Assembly (NCBI RefSeq): GCF_003610015.1
Contig: NZ_AP018933.1
Coordinates: 2,204,035-2,268,034, forward strand
Length of the DNA: 64,000 nucleotides
Direction: 5' to 3'
From: Zymobacter palmae
Lineage (GTDB): Bacteria > Pseudomonadota > Gammaproteobacteria > Pseudomonadales > Halomonadaceae
A model generated the notes under the pieces. It saw only the letters and a program-made list of their open reading frames with translations. It was not told where the DNA came from and made no database searches. Shown here piece by piece: positions 48,259 to 57,861 of this stretch (its first letter is position 1; every line of letters begins with the position of its first letter). The translations under genes were made by a program, and so were the position numbers.

Positions 48259-48876
48259 ATGGTGCTAACACATGCGATTTTCAGGCAAACGGTGGCGCTG
48301 CTGATAGGTACAGCAGCCCTTCTTCCTACTGCCGTACAGGCGGCCCACAAGGAGCTGGACCCGTTCCAAGTGCAAGGGCTACACGGTGACGTACACTTCG
48401 GAGGCGCCATCATCGCTGCACCTTGCCGTGTTTCGCTGGACAGCTTGGAGCAGACCGTCTCTCTGGGCGAGCAGAACACCAGTCACTTCCGTCAGGTCGG
48501 TGACATGACAACGCCTGTGTCTTTCGTCATCCGACTCCAAGACTGCCTGCGCTCGCACCGTGTCATCAATCCCTACGCCATGAGCCACGACACCAATACT
48601 GAAGGATCACTGGTCAGAATCACCTTTATCGGGGAAGGTGCCGACCCACGAGCACCGGATCTGCTGGGCGGTTCCGGTCTGGGCGGCGTTGGTCTGCGCT
48701 TGATGGACGGTGAAGGTCGGCTGATTCCGTTGGGTCAGAGCAGCGACCCTCTGACCGTGCATTTCGCCAACGATAGTGTGCCGTTCAAGGTATCGCTGCA
48801 AAGCTATGCACCTCAAAGAGAGATCCTGCTTGGCCGCTTTCATGCTATGACAACCTTTCGGTTATCCTATCAATGA
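48259..48876 (+). CDS. Minor fimbrial subunit
   Basis: The 205-aa precursor has a signal peptide ending near PTAVQA, pilin-type cysteines in AAPCRVSLD and RLQDCLRSH, a glycine-rich GGSGLGGVGLRLMDGEG segment matching QGLGIRLIDANG of the major pilin, and a C-terminal FRLSYQ beta strand. It is a divergent homolog of the 44154 pilin and may be an adaptor or terminator subunit. It starts ten bases after the chaperone stop, with TAGGACAGG upstream, and its stop overlaps the next start (ATGA). Confidence 0.9.
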   Translation: MVLTHAIFRQTVALLIGTAALLPTAVQAAHKELDPFQVQGLHGDVHFGGAIIAAPCRVSLDSLEQTVSLGEQNTSHFRQVGDMTTPVSFVIRLQDCLRSHRVINPYAMSHDTNTEGSLVRITFIGEGADPRAPDLLGGSGLGGVGLRLMDGEGRLIPLGQSSDPLTVHFANDSVPFKVSLQSYAPQREILLGRFHAMTTFRLSYQ

Positions 48877-49886
48877 GAAATGCCATGACCACTCTTTTAC
48901 TTGATCGCCGCGCGCATCCACGGCTTAAAAGAGCTGTCGTACTGACGGCGCTGCTAGTAGGGAGCCTTGCGTTACCGCTTACTGCCAGCGCTTATACGTG
49001 TCGCTACCGCTCGACCGCACCCAATGGACTGGCCTTGCAGGTTATCAAAGGTAACAGCAATGCCACCATACAGGTGCCAGTAAGCAATACGGCAGAGACA
49101 GGCCAGACAAACATTATCGACCTATCCTCTTATATAGAGTGCAAGAACGATATCCCTCAGTCGTACTCCGACTATATGGATCTTCAGCAAGCCACGACTA
49201 TTCTGAGCAACAACTTCGACGTCAAGGTCAAAGCTCGCTCGAATGAATACAGTGTCCCATTTTCTGGTAACGCTAATATTCTGACGCTTCCAAGAGGTGG
49301 GAGTGGCAGCTACGCTCCAATACCACTGCAAATTTACTACTACATGAAGGAAATCCCCGGCGAAAAGGTTGCCATCAAAAAAGGACAAACCATTGGTGCA
49401 ATCCGGGCTCATCACCACAGTATTCCAGTCGAAGGCGACTATATTTTTACGTGGAACTTCGTTGCAGCCAACGAGACGATCGTGACCTCAGGGGGATGCG
49501 CTATCAATAATGGAGATGCTATCGAGATCGACTTCGGAAGCGTCAATCAAAAACAGCTTTCCAGTACAGCAACCACTCGCAGTGTTTCTCGCTATATCCC
49601 TTATAAATGCCGTAGCAATAGCGTCACTATGGGCATACAGCTGTCTTTGGTCGCTGATTCTCCTTCTTTTTCTTCATCTTTGATCAAGACATCTAATAGC
49701 GCGATTGGCATCAAAACTATGCGCGGTGGCGACGCTCTGACGCCCTATAACAATGCAATCCACTCTACGATAACTCAAGGCATGGGCGGCGATAACTTTA
49801 CTTTTTCTCTGTTAAAGCAAGAAGGTACAACACCCAGCACCGGCGCTTTCACAGGATCAGCAACGTTAATCATGAGTGCAGATTGA
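48873..49886 (+). CDS. Two-domain fimbrial adhesin-like protein, family A copy 1
   Basis: The 337-aa precursor has a signal peptide ending near PLTASA, an N-terminal domain beginning YTCRYRSTAPNG with few cysteines, then a C-terminal pilin-like domain starting near residue 200 with SGGCAIN and IPYKCRS as the likely disulfide and ending GSATLIMSAD. Two-domain fimbrial proteins of this size are usually tip adhesins that bind a receptor through the N-terminal domain. It is translationally coupled to the minor pilin (ATGA). The next gene is a close paralog. Codon choice is more AT-rich than in copy 2, although the proteins are similar. Confidence 0.82.
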   Translation: MRNAMTTLLLDRRAHPRLKRAVVLTALLVGSLALPLTASAYTCRYRSTAPNGLALQVIKGNSNATIQVPVSNTAETGQTNIIDLSSYIECKNDIPQSYSDYMDLQQATTILSNNFDVKVKARSNEYSVPFSGNANILTLPRGGSGSYAPIPLQIYYYMKEIPGEKVAIKKGQTIGAIRAHHHSIPVEGDYIFTWNFVAANETIVTSGGCAINNGDAIEIDFGSVNQKQLSSTATTRSVSRYIPYKCRSNSVTMGIQLSLVADSPSFSSSLIKTSNSAIGIKTMRGGDALTPYNNAIHSTITQGMGGDNFTFSLLKQEGTTPSTGAFTGSATLIMSAD

Positions 49887-49946
49887 AGAAAATATACTCA
49901 CTTGACATAACTGATACTCAGTTAATAGAAAAGAGACTCTCTTATA

Positions 49947-50951
49947 ATGGCAAGCTATACCGCTTACTTAACGTCAAATATCAAACAACGCATTGCGCGG
50001 GGTCTTGGCATTGCTCTAGCGGGAGTTAGCTTGCTGATGGCTTCGCACGCCAGCGCTTATACCTGCCGCTATCGTTCATCAGCCCCCGCGGGACTGGCTG
50101 GCACGACCATACAAGGCAGCAGCAACGCTACCATTCCCGTACCCGTCCAAGACACTGCAGAAACAGGCCAGGTCAACATCATTGACCTCGCAGCCTATAT
50201 CGAGTGCAAGAACGATAACCCCGGCACCTATACAGACCATATGGACATGCAGCGCGCTTCGACCGTGCTCAGCAACAACTTCGATGTCAGGGTCAAAGCC
50301 AACGGCGTCGAATACACCGTACCATTTTCAGGTAGTGCCACTGTGCTGCACCTGCCCAAAGGCGGCAGCGGATCATATGCGCCCATTCCGTTGCAGATCT
50401 ATTACTACATGAAAGAGATCCCTGGCGAACGCGTTGCCATCAAGAAAGGTCAGGTCATCGGCTCCATTCAGGCTCACAAGTACAGTATTCCCGCGGGCGG
50501 CGCACCAACATTCACGTGGACCTTCACTGCCGCTAACGACACAATCGTGACGTCAGGGGGCTGCGCCATCAACGATGGTAACCAGATCGAGATTAACTTC
50601 GGGGTCATGAACCAGCAACAACTATCCAGCACCGAAGATCGACGCCAAGTCACCTCCTATATCCCTTATAAGTGCCGTAGCACCAGCGTCAATATGGGCA
50701 TAAAGCTCTCGCTGGTGGCCGATCAACCCACTTTTTCCAGCGATCTAGTGCAAACCTCCAACTCGGCTATTGGGATCAAAGTGATGCGCGGCAGTGATCA
50801 GTTGAAGCCTTATAGCAATACACTTCACTCCACCATCACCCAAGGGGTTGGCGGCGATAATTTCACATTTTCGCTGTTGAAACAGAGTGGCAGTACACCT
50901 GCCGCGGGGACGTTTACAGGATCAGCCACTTTAATCATGAGCGCAGACTGA
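49947..50951 (+). CDS. Two-domain fimbrial adhesin-like protein, family A copy 2
   Basis: The 334-aa precursor has a signal peptide ending near SHASA and then follows copy 1 almost residue for residue: YTCRYRSSAPAGLAG, AETGQVNIIDL, GGSGSYAPIPLQIYYYMKEI, SGGCAIND, IPYKCRS and GSATLIMSAD. Differences concentrate in the first 80 mature residues and in exposed-looking stretches. It begins 60 bases after copy 1, with a weak ribosome site. It is followed by a strong terminator, which likely ends the fimbrial transcript. Confidence 0.82.
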   Translation: MASYTAYLTSNIKQRIARGLGIALAGVSLLMASHASAYTCRYRSSAPAGLAGTTIQGSSNATIPVPVQDTAETGQVNIIDLAAYIECKNDNPGTYTDHMDMQRASTVLSNNFDVRVKANGVEYTVPFSGSATVLHLPKGGSGSYAPIPLQIYYYMKEIPGERVAIKKGQVIGSIQAHKYSIPAGGAPTFTWTFTAANDTIVTSGGCAINDGNQIEINFGVMNQQQLSSTEDRRQVTSYIPYKCRSTSVNMGIKLSLVADQPTFSSDLVQTSNSAIGIKVMRGSDQLKPYSNTLHSTITQGVGGDNFTFSLLKQSGSTPAAGTFTGSATLIMSAD

Positions 50952-50971
50952 TTATTTTCTGAATTGATGTG

Positions 50972-51015
50972 AATGCCGGGCGTATAGCAACAACTCTATA
51001 CTGCTCGGCATTTTT
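50972..51015 (+). terminator. Intrinsic terminator after adhesin family A copy 2
   Basis: AATGCCG...GTATAG pairs with CTATAC...CGGCATT across a short loop and is followed by a T-run (TTTTT). It lies 20 bases after the stop. Confidence 0.8.
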
Positions 51016-51192
51016 AATACCTTTAATTTGCTGGAATGAAAAATACCATCATACCCACCATAGAAACATGTAGGTGATATACCCAGAGAAATTACCAGAT
51101 CCGCCTCACGAACCGTGAGCGCATGTCTGATAACGGCTGATTGTCATTCAATCACTCATTGCTAATTGCAAGATGTTTAGGCCTTTATCATC

Positions 51193-52179
51193 ATGACCAT
51201 ACAAACTCATCGGCGCCGCATTTATTGGCAATTAAGTTCATCCGCATGTGCAGCTTATCTGCTGTTGGCATGCGCCCCTTCACATGCCATGGAATGTGTT
51301 GAAACAAGTAGTGGCATGTCAGACCCCTCCCCTATTCCGGTTGAGTCGTTAGCCATTCCCTCCAATGTGCCCAAGGGTACCAAAGTGTGGGAATCCGATG
51401 TCATTCACGTTACGGCCACTTGCGACAATCCCTATAACGGGATGGACGTCGTGCATTTCTACTTCAATCCTAAAAGCATGTCTTTAGGCAATGGCCTGAA
51501 GATGGGGGTGTCCTATAACGGCCAAGATCTCGAAGATAATGGCCAGCGCCTAAGTACCGGCAGCAAGCCAATCGGAAAAGGCGAAAAAATCACCATCAGC
51601 GTCGACTTCCGCCTCTACATCAAAGTGGCAGGCACCGCGCCAAGCAGCGGTTACTACGATGGCGGTGATCAATTCACCGTGTTCCAGCTCGACGGTAGTG
51701 GCGGTATCAACTACAACGCAGGGGCCAGAAACCTCAAATATACGCTGTCCAACTTGCGCTCGATTCGCTTTCTTGCATGCGGTGCCAATCTAGCCGTCGA
51801 CCCCAACGATCAAGAAGTCAATTTCGGCACACTGATGCAAAAGAACTTGCTCAGCGGCAACAAATACCAGCGGCCATTTTCAGTCACCGCTCAGAAGCAA
51901 TCAGGCTGCTCTGATAACTTCTCGCTCAAAGCAGAATTCCTGACCACCAATTCATTATTCGAAAGCACCAGTATCGACTTAGGAAACGGCACGCAATTAC
52001 GTCTTCTGAATGAAGAACAGCAACCTGTCACCTACAATCAATATGAACAGTTCGCTGAACTGAACAACACTTCGCAAGCTACTCGCAATTATATTGCCGA
52101 AGTCTCCCAACGCTCAGGACAAAACGTAACACTTGGCGCATTCAGTGCCACGACGATTATCAAGGTTACATATTACTAA
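51193..52179 (+). CDS. Two-domain fimbrial adhesin-like protein, family B copy 1
   Basis: The 328-aa precursor has a signal peptide ending near APSHA and an N-terminal domain starting MECVETSSGMSDPSPIP with a Cys pair (residues about 35 and 77). The middle is GSGGINYNAGARNLKYTLSN and the C-terminal pilin-like domain starts near residue 195 (FLACGANLAVDP, DQEVNFGTLM, SGCSDNFSLKAEF), ending TIIKVTYY. The layout suggests an alternative tip adhesin for the same usher. It lies after a terminator with 241 bases of upstream sequence, so it probably has its own promoter. It is not similar in its N-terminal domain to family A. Confidence 0.8.
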   Translation: MTIQTHRRRIYWQLSSSACAAYLLLACAPSHAMECVETSSGMSDPSPIPVESLAIPSNVPKGTKVWESDVIHVTATCDNPYNGMDVVHFYFNPKSMSLGNGLKMGVSYNGQDLEDNGQRLSTGSKPIGKGEKITISVDFRLYIKVAGTAPSSGYYDGGDQFTVFQLDGSGGINYNAGARNLKYTLSNLRSIRFLACGANLAVDPNDQEVNFGTLMQKNLLSGNKYQRPFSVTAQKQSGCSDNFSLKAEFLTTNSLFESTSIDLGNGTQLRLLNEEQQPVTYNQYEQFAELNNTSQATRNYIAEVSQRSGQNVTLGAFSATTIIKVTYY

Positions 52180-52224
52180 TCGGGGCCATTCTATCCCGAT
52201 CCTTATATAAGGCTATTTCACTCA

Positions 52225-52253
52225 CCCGAAGCCTATAGCGCACAACCTTCGGG
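52225..52253 (+). other. Hairpin between family B adhesin genes
   Basis: A perfect 7-bp stem CCCGAAG/CTTCGGG with a 15-base loop lies 46 bases after the stop of copy 1. No T-run follows, so it may be a weak terminator or RNA-stability element. Confidence 0.4.
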
Positions 52254-52379
52254 CGCTGTGTGAGACAGCCTTATTAATGCGCCTAAATAAGGCGATCAAT
52301 TTGAGGCTGTTATACACGATCCAAGAGGTTATTTCTTCACGCAATGACACAGTAATCTACCCATAAGGAAAATGTTATA

Positions 52380-53363
52380 ATGACCGCTAAATCTTGCCGT
52401 TATGCTCTGTGCATGACCATTAGAAAGCTTGCTCTTGGGCTATTTCTTTTACTCTCTGCAACGTCGGCAATGGCCTTAGACTGCGTTGAAAAAAGCAGCG
52501 GCATCGCCGATCCTGCGCCCATCCCTGTCGATACGCTTGCTATCCCAGCCAATGTCCCTTCGGGTACTAAGGTATGGGAATCCAATCCCATCCATGTCAC
52601 GGCTTACTGCAATAACGTGCTACACGGTAGTGACGTCGTGCATTTCTATTTCAATCCGAAGAATGCATCACTGGGTGAAGGGTTGAAGATGGGGGTGTCC
52701 TACAACGGTCAGGACCTTGAAGCCAACAGCCAGCGTCTTAGCACGGGCAGCAAGGCCATAAGCAAAGGGCAAAGCGTTACCGTTGACGTTGATTTCCGCC
52801 TTTATATCAAGGTCACTGGCAAGCCACCGAGCAGTGGCTACTACACCGGCAACGATCAATTTACCGTTTTCCAGCTTGATGGGAGTGGCGGGATCAACTA
52901 CACGCAAGGGGCCAAGAACCTCAAGTACACGCTCTCCAATCTACGCTCAGTGCGTTTTATTGCCTGTGGTGCCGACCTAACCGTCGATCCCAGTGACCAA
53001 GAAGTCAATTTCGGCACGCTAATGCAACGAGACCTACTCAAGGGCCGTAAGTATCAGCGCCCTTTCTCTATAACAGCCACTAAGCAAGGGTGCTCTGATC
53101 TTTTTTCTCTGAAAGCACAGTTCGGAACATCCAACGCGCTGCTGGACGAAAACAGCATCAATTTAGGCAACGGGCTGCAATTGAAACTGTTGGGCGAAGA
53201 CCAAAGCCCTGTAACGTTCAACAAGTACATCCCTTTCGCTTCGCTTAATAATACCGCTCAGACTACGCGCAGCTATATGGCAGAGATATCCCCTATATCC
53301 GGCAAGGATGTGTCGCTGGGCGCTTTCAGTGCTACCACAATCATCAAGATCACGTACTACTAG
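52380..53363 (+). CDS. Two-domain fimbrial adhesin-like protein, family B copy 2
   Basis: The 327-aa precursor has a signal peptide ending near TSAMA and a mature start LDCVEKSSGIADPAPIP. It follows family B copy 1 throughout: GTKVWESNPIHVTAYC, DVVHFYFNPK, GLKMGVSYNGQDLE, FTVFQLDGSGGINY, DQEVNFGTLMQ and the final TIIKITYY. ATG 52380 has AAGGA ten bases upstream; ATG 52413 is an alternative that would also leave a complete signal peptide. It is followed by a bidirectional terminator shared with rpoS. Confidence 0.8.
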   Translation: MTAKSCRYALCMTIRKLALGLFLLLSATSAMALDCVEKSSGIADPAPIPVDTLAIPANVPSGTKVWESNPIHVTAYCNNVLHGSDVVHFYFNPKNASLGEGLKMGVSYNGQDLEANSQRLSTGSKAISKGQSVTVDVDFRLYIKVTGKPPSSGYYTGNDQFTVFQLDGSGGINYTQGAKNLKYTLSNLRSVRFIACGADLTVDPSDQEVNFGTLMQRDLLKGRKYQRPFSITATKQGCSDLFSLKAQFGTSNALLDENSINLGNGLQLKLLGEDQSPVTFNKYIPFASLNNTAQTTRSYMAEISPISGKDVSLGAFSATTIIKITYY

Positions 53364-53480
53364 ACACGTGCTACTAGAAAAGAACGTCGATATCCTAGGC
53401 CGCTAGATGAAGAGCGTTGATCATCAATGCTCCTACTCATTTCAGAATATCCTATGCTGAACTCCATCTAACGCCATAAA

Positions 53481-53516
53481 AAAAGCCTTCTTGCGGGTGA
53501 CAGCAAGAAGGCTTTT
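53481..53516. terminator. Bidirectional terminator between the last adhesin gene and rpoS
   Basis: A perfect 14-bp stem AAAAGCCTTCTTGC/GCAAGAAGGCTTTT with an eight-base loop has A/T flanks on both sides. It lies 15 bases beyond the rpoS stop and about 118 bases beyond the adhesin stop. Confidence 0.9.
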
Positions 53517-53531
53517 CGATGGGTCAATCAC

Positions 53532-54569
53532 TTATTCAAAGATCGTGTCCAGTGACAATCCGCGGCCTTCCAGCATGCGGCGCAGTTTTTTCAGCGCTTC
53601 AACCTGAATCTGGCGAACGCGTTCGCGGGTCAGACCGATTTCATCGCCAACTTCTTCAAGCGTGGCGGACTCATAACCGCGCAGCCCAAATCGACGCATC
53701 ACGACTTCCTTCTGCTTATCAGACAGCTCGGACAGCCATGCATCAACGTGCGCTTTCATGTCGTGGTGCACAAGATCAGACTCGGGGCCGGCAATGCCAT
53801 CGTCGGCAATGGTGTCGATCAGCGGTTTGTCGCTGTCGCTACCTACCGGATAGTCGACGGAGGAAATACGTTCGTTGAGCCCCAGCATGCGTTTGACCGA
53901 TGCCACAGGACGATCAAGATAGGTCGCGATGTCTTCAGGCGTCGCTTCGTGATCCAACTTTTGGGTCAACTCGCGTGCGGCGCGCAGATAGACGTTCAGC
54001 TCCTTGACGACATGAATCGGCAGACGAATGGTACGCGTCTGGTTCATCAGCGCTCGTTCGATCGTCTGACGAATCCACCATGTCGCATAGGTCGAGAAGC
54101 GGAACCCGCGCTCAGGGTCGAACTTCTCAACGGCACGGATCAGCCCGAGGTTGCCTTCTTCGATCAGATCGAGCAGCGAAAGGCCACGGTTCAGATAGCG
54201 GCGTGAGATCTTGACGACCAAGCGCAGGTTGGACTCAATCATACGTTGGCGACCGGCAGGATCACCCTTACGTGCTAGGCGGCCGTAGAAGACTTCCTCT
54301 TCCGGCGACAGCAGTGGGGAGAAACCGATCTCGTTGAGGTATATCTGGGTAGGATCGAGGCTGGACGTGCTCTGGCGCTCTTCACGATGAAGCGCCTTCT
54401 CAAAAGCCTCATTTTCGCTTTCGTCGTCGGCTACTGCATCCGCCGCGTCGATGTCTTCGCTGTCATCTGCCTCCAGCTCCTCCACCATGTCGAGGTTATC
54501 GTCTTCCTCGGTAGTGCGTGGGCTGACAGGACGTTTTTTATGCGTTACTTCGCGTTCGACAACGTTCAT
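53532..54569 (-). CDS. rpoS: Stationary-phase sigma factor RpoS
   Basis: RpoS directs RNA polymerase to general stress and stationary-phase promoters. The protein has an acidic N-terminus (about residues 20-60), region 1.2 [16 protein letters not shown], region 2 with [20 protein letters not shown] and [18 protein letters not shown], region 3 with [10 protein letters not shown], and region 4 with the [26 protein letters not shown] 54569 is preferred because AGGGA lies nine bases upstream; in-frame ATGs at 54575 and 54587 are possible. Gene order with nlpD upstream is conserved in gammaproteobacteria, where rpoS promoters often lie in nlpD. Confidence 0.97.
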   Translation of the reverse strand: MNVVEREVTHKKRPVSPRTTEEDDNLDMVEELEADDSEDIDAADAVADDESENEAFEKALHREERQSTSSLDPTQIYLNEIGFSPLLSPEEEVFYGRLARKGDPAGRQRMIESNLRLVVKISRRYLNRGLSLLDLIEEGNLGLIRAVEKFDPERGFRFSTYATWWIRQTIERALMNQTRTIRLPIHVVKELNVYLRAARELTQKLDHEATPEDIATYLDRPVASVKRMLGLNERISSVDYPVGSDSDKPLIDTIADDGIAGPESDLVHHDMKAHVDAWLSELSDKQKEVVMRRFGLRGYESATLEEVGDEIGLTRERVRQIQVEALKKLRRMLEGRGLSLDTIFE

Positions 54570-54785
54570 GGTCATGTTTCCCTTCATCCTTGATGATTCC
54601 CGATCAATCCTTGATCCGGCACACGCTCGGGGCGTCAGCGTGCCTTTCGTAACGGAGCGAATACCCTATCCGCACCGCCACACCCTAACTTCTGCCCTAC
54701 ACCATCATCGGGTATGACAGAAGAAACGCCCGCCGAAGCTCTTGCAAACATCCTGCCTGCTACTTCGGCGAAGCACCGCGCTCGT

Positions 54786-55781
54786 CTATGAGCGAGGCAA
54801 AAACTGTTGAGGATCTTTCGCTTGGCTGTCCTGGCGGATCTCGAAGTGCAACTTCGAGCGGTCAGCCTCAGAATCCCCCATGGTAGCAATCATCTGGCCC
54901 GCCTTGACGGTGTCGTTCGTGTGCACCTTCAAGGTATCGTTATGGGCATAGGCACTCAGAAAATGATCATCGTGCTTGATGATTACAAGGTTACCATACC
55001 CTCTCACACTGTTACCGGCATATACAACTGTACCTGAGCGCGAGGCTACCACGGGCTGCCCCTTCTGCCCAGCAATATCGAGCCCTGCAGTAATCGCGCT
55101 GGGATCGCTGAAATGCCCGACAACCGTGCCTTTGGTAGGCCATAGCCACCCCTTCGAAGACGTTTGTGCCGACGAATCAGGCACTTTGGCCTCACTCGCT
55201 GCCGGCTTAGCTGCGTTCTCTGTGGAGACTGCCGACGCTTCTGCCGACTTGGCCGCAGGCGGGGCTGCCGGTACCGTTGGCGCTGCGCCATTCGTTTCTT
55301 TGCTCGTTGGCGTTACAGCCGCACTTCCTGCCGCACCGTCACCGCTGGCGTTCACTGCTGGCTGCACATCCGTACTCGTTGCGGCTTTGGCAGGCGTACT
55401 AACAAGCCAGCTGTCATCTTCAGAGTTAGCAGGCACTGACATACTATCATTGCCGGACAACGGCTTCACCTGCACCGCATTGGCAGTGGATGCGGCGGGC
55501 GGCGCGGAAAGCCGCAGTTTCTGCCCTGCCCGCAGGGAATAGGGCGGTTGAATATCGTTCCAACGCGCAAGATCGTGGTAGTCGATGTTATAACGCCAGG
55601 CGATGCTGTACAGCGTATCGCCCAGACGCACTTCGTAACTGGCATCCGTCGCCGCAGGCGCAGCGGCGCGGCTGAAGGAGGCGTCACGAATTTCAGGAAT
55701 GCGGGAGTTAGTTCCGCACCCTGCCAGCATCAGCCATGACAGTGCGGCAATGCTCATCGCGGCGTTCTTGATTGTGGACAT
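54786..55781 (-). CDS. nlpD: Lipoprotein NlpD (LysM and degenerate LytM/M23 domains)
   Basis: NlpD is an outer-membrane lipoprotein that activates the amidase AmiC at the division site. The 331-aa precursor has the lipobox LAGC near residue 20, a LysM peptidoglycan-binding domain (YEVRLGDTLYSIAWRYN... LRAGQKL) near 47-90, an Ala/Thr/Pro/Ser-rich linker (about 95-205) and a C-terminal M23 fold (GWLWPTKGTVVGHF, GLDIAGQKGQPV, GYGNLVIIKHDD, KLHFEIR). The zinc-binding histidine before GLDIAG is absent, as in other NlpD proteins that activate rather than cut. ATG 55781 follows AGGAG. Confidence 0.95.
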   Translation of the reverse strand: MSTIKNAAMSIAALSWLMLAGCGTNSRIPEIRDASFSRAAAPAATDASYEVRLGDTLYSIAWRYNIDYHDLARWNDIQPPYSLRAGQKLRLSAPPAASTANAVQVKPLSGNDSMSVPANSEDDSWLVSTPAKAATSTDVQPAVNASGDGAAGSAAVTPTSKETNGAAPTVPAAPPAAKSAEASAVSTENAAKPAASEAKVPDSSAQTSSKGWLWPTKGTVVGHFSDPSAITAGLDIAGQKGQPVVASRSGTVVYAGNSVRGYGNLVIIKHDDHFLSAYAHNDTLKVHTNDTVKAGQMIATMGDSEADRSKLHFEIRQDSQAKDPQQFLPRS

Positions 55782-55813
55782 CCTGTCGCTCCTGTACGTT
55801 CTAACCATCGCGC

Positions 55814-56572
55814 TCAGCGTCGAACTAGGCTGTCCAGCCACATGTTCACACTTTCAAGCGCTGAATATTGGGTCACATCGCTGGCCAGCGGCGTGATCGA
55901 AACATATCCCTCTTCGATCGCCTTGAAATCGGTATCGTTCCCTTCATCAACGTATCGCCCGACGGGACCGATCCAGTAGCGCGTTTCACCGCGTGGATCC
56001 TTGACCGGAATGGGACGGGAGCTGTTGTCTTCGCGTCGGCCAAGGCGTGTGATGCGAACACCGCTGATCTCGGACCACGGCAGATCAGGCACGTTGACGT
56101 TCAGCAAAGCCCGTGCCGGCAAAGAAACGGTATCAATCGCATCCAGCAACATGGCTGCGACCTTTCCTGCCGTCTCGAAGTGCGTATCGCCGACCAGTGA
56201 AATGGCAATGGCAGGACGCCCCAACGCACGGCCCTCACGGGCAGCAGCGACCGTTCCCGAGTACAACACGTCATCGCCAAGGTTGGCCCCGTGGTTAATT
56301 CCAGAAATTACCAAATCAGGCGTATCGGGCCAGATGGCGCTGACGCCAAGATACACGCAGTCAGCGGGCGTGCCGTCCACGCTGTAAAAACCGTTTTCCA
56401 ACTGCTTAAGCAGCAGCGGGTAGCTCAAGGACAGCGAGCTGCTGGCACCGCTCTTGTTGCGGTCCGGCGCAACGACGCGGATACGGCTGGCATGCTGGCG
56501 AATGGCCTCGTGAAGCACGTGCAGCCCTTCAGCGTGCACGCCATCATCATTGGAAAGCAGAACGTGAGGCAT
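55814..56572 (-). CDS. surE: 5'/3'-nucleotidase SurE
   Basis: SurE is a metal-dependent nucleoside monophosphate phosphatase linked to stationary-phase survival. The 252-aa protein has the catalytic N-terminus [16 protein letters not shown], the phosphate-binding SGASSSLSL near residue 41, and [27 protein letters not shown] near 90-115. ATG 56572 follows AAGGA; the open frame runs to 56596 without conserved residues. Its stop is 32 bases from the nlpD start, leaving no room for pcm, the gene usually found between them in E. coli. Confidence 0.96.
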   Translation of the reverse strand: MPHVLLSNDDGVHAEGLHVLHEAIRQHASRIRVVAPDRNKSGASSSLSLSYPLLLKQLENGFYSVDGTPADCVYLGVSAIWPDTPDLVISGINHGANLGDDVLYSGTVAAAREGRALGRPAIAISLVGDTHFETAGKVAAMLLDAIDTVSLPARALLNVNVPDLPWSEISGVRITRLGRREDNSSRPIPVKDPRGETRYWIGPVGRYVDEGNDTDFKAIEEGYVSITPLASDVTQYSALESVNMWLDSLVRR

Positions 56573-56722
56573 GATGAACAGGTCCTTGTAAGGCACAAAG
56601 GCCCGCGTTAGACGCAGACCTTATGGACAGAAGACGAATGCGAGCCAACCCGCGGCCGTCGACGCATGAACAGACAGGCGGCATGAGTACATCACATGAT
56701 GATGCCAGCATGCCGCTACGCC

Positions 56723-57784
56723 CTACAGCCCCGGCGCTTCAATCAGCTCGCGCAGTACAGAGGTCGCGAAAGCCCCCTTGACCAGCGAAAATTCGAGCTT
56801 GGCTCCCTCTTCGGTCGCCACAAAGCGGGGTTCACGCAGACGCAGGCGCAGAGCACGACGTGCGGAGGTCAGGCCCGCAGCAATCAACCCTTCAGCTACG
56901 CGAGGAAGCTCATCGGCCACAGACTGTTCCAGCTCGGCCACGCCGTGCTGCGATCCCAGCGGCCCCTTGCCCCACATCGGCCCGGTCGGGTGAATGTCCA
57001 GGCGCGCTAGGCGCGCATGAAGGGTAGCGTCCACCTTATCTTCGTAGAACTGACTCGCAGTACCGTCCAAATTGAAGACATCGCCGGGCAGCGCGCGATT
57101 CCAGTTGCCCAGCGCGACGCGACGCGCCAGCAGCTGGTTGAACAGCAGGCTGCGCGCAGCAGAAAGAAAGATACCCTGTTTGTCGTCGCGCTTGCGCCAG
57201 CCACGTGCAAACAGTTGCAGCGCATGTTCGATATTGCGCCCCTGGAACCCAAAGCGCTGCGAACCGAAGTAGTTCGGTACGCCTTCGGAAACAATGCGTG
57301 TCCAGCGGTGCATAATGTCGTCGCGGTTCGGCTCATCGAAACCGATCACCAACGAGAAATGATTGAAACGGTGGGTGCCACGTTTGAGCTTGCGCGGGTG
57401 ACGGCGCATGGACAGTACTCGAATGCCCTGCGCTTCCAGCGGAGCCAAGACGGAAGCTTCTGGAATACCCCCTTCCGGCATCGGCAAGGAAATCCACTGG
57501 CGCGTGATAGCCGTCTTGTCCTTAAGGCCGCTGAACCCCACGTTGCGGCGCGGCACATCGAACAAGCGCGCTAGACGATCCACGACCTGCATGGTGTTCA
57601 GTTCGCGTTTCTCGACCCAGAACCAAAGGTGTTCACCGTGATCTTCAGGCTCGAAGCCCAACTGCTCTGTCACAATGAAATCGGCAGGGCACTGACGATA
57701 GCGCCCAGCCGGTGGAAGGTCGGTGGCACGAGGCCAGTCGGGAAGCGCCGTAGAGGCTGTAGCAAGAGAAGACGTTGAAGACAT
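56723..57784 (-). CDS. truD: tRNA pseudouridine(13) synthase TruD
   Basis: TruD makes pseudouridine 13 in several tRNAs. The 353-aa protein has the catalytic aspartate in GFSGLKDKTAITRQW near residue 90, the conserved NYFGSQRFG near 178, NLDGTASQF near 247 and GPMWGKGPLGSQHG near 275. It is slightly separated from surE (150 bases) and 77 bases from ispF on the same strand. All family motifs are present. The ribosome site is weak. Confidence 0.95.
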   Translation of the reverse strand: MSSTSSLATASTALPDWPRATDLPPAGRYRQCPADFIVTEQLGFEPEDHGEHLWFWVEKRELNTMQVVDRLARLFDVPRRNVGFSGLKDKTAITRQWISLPMPEGGIPEASVLAPLEAQGIRVLSMRRHPRKLKRGTHRFNHFSLVIGFDEPNRDDIMHRWTRIVSEGVPNYFGSQRFGFQGRNIEHALQLFARGWRKRDDKQGIFLSAARSLLFNQLLARRVALGNWNRALPGDVFNLDGTASQFYEDKVDATLHARLARLDIHPTGPMWGKGPLGSQHGVAELEQSVADELPRVAEGLIAAGLTSARRALRLRLREPRFVATEEGAKLEFSLVKGAFATSVLRELIEAPGL

Positions 57785-57861
57785 AGATGACTGTAATCGC
57801 TCAGATCAAAGAAGACGCAGGCTCCACGTGCGGCCACCTGCCTGTTCAAAGGCAAAAAGGC

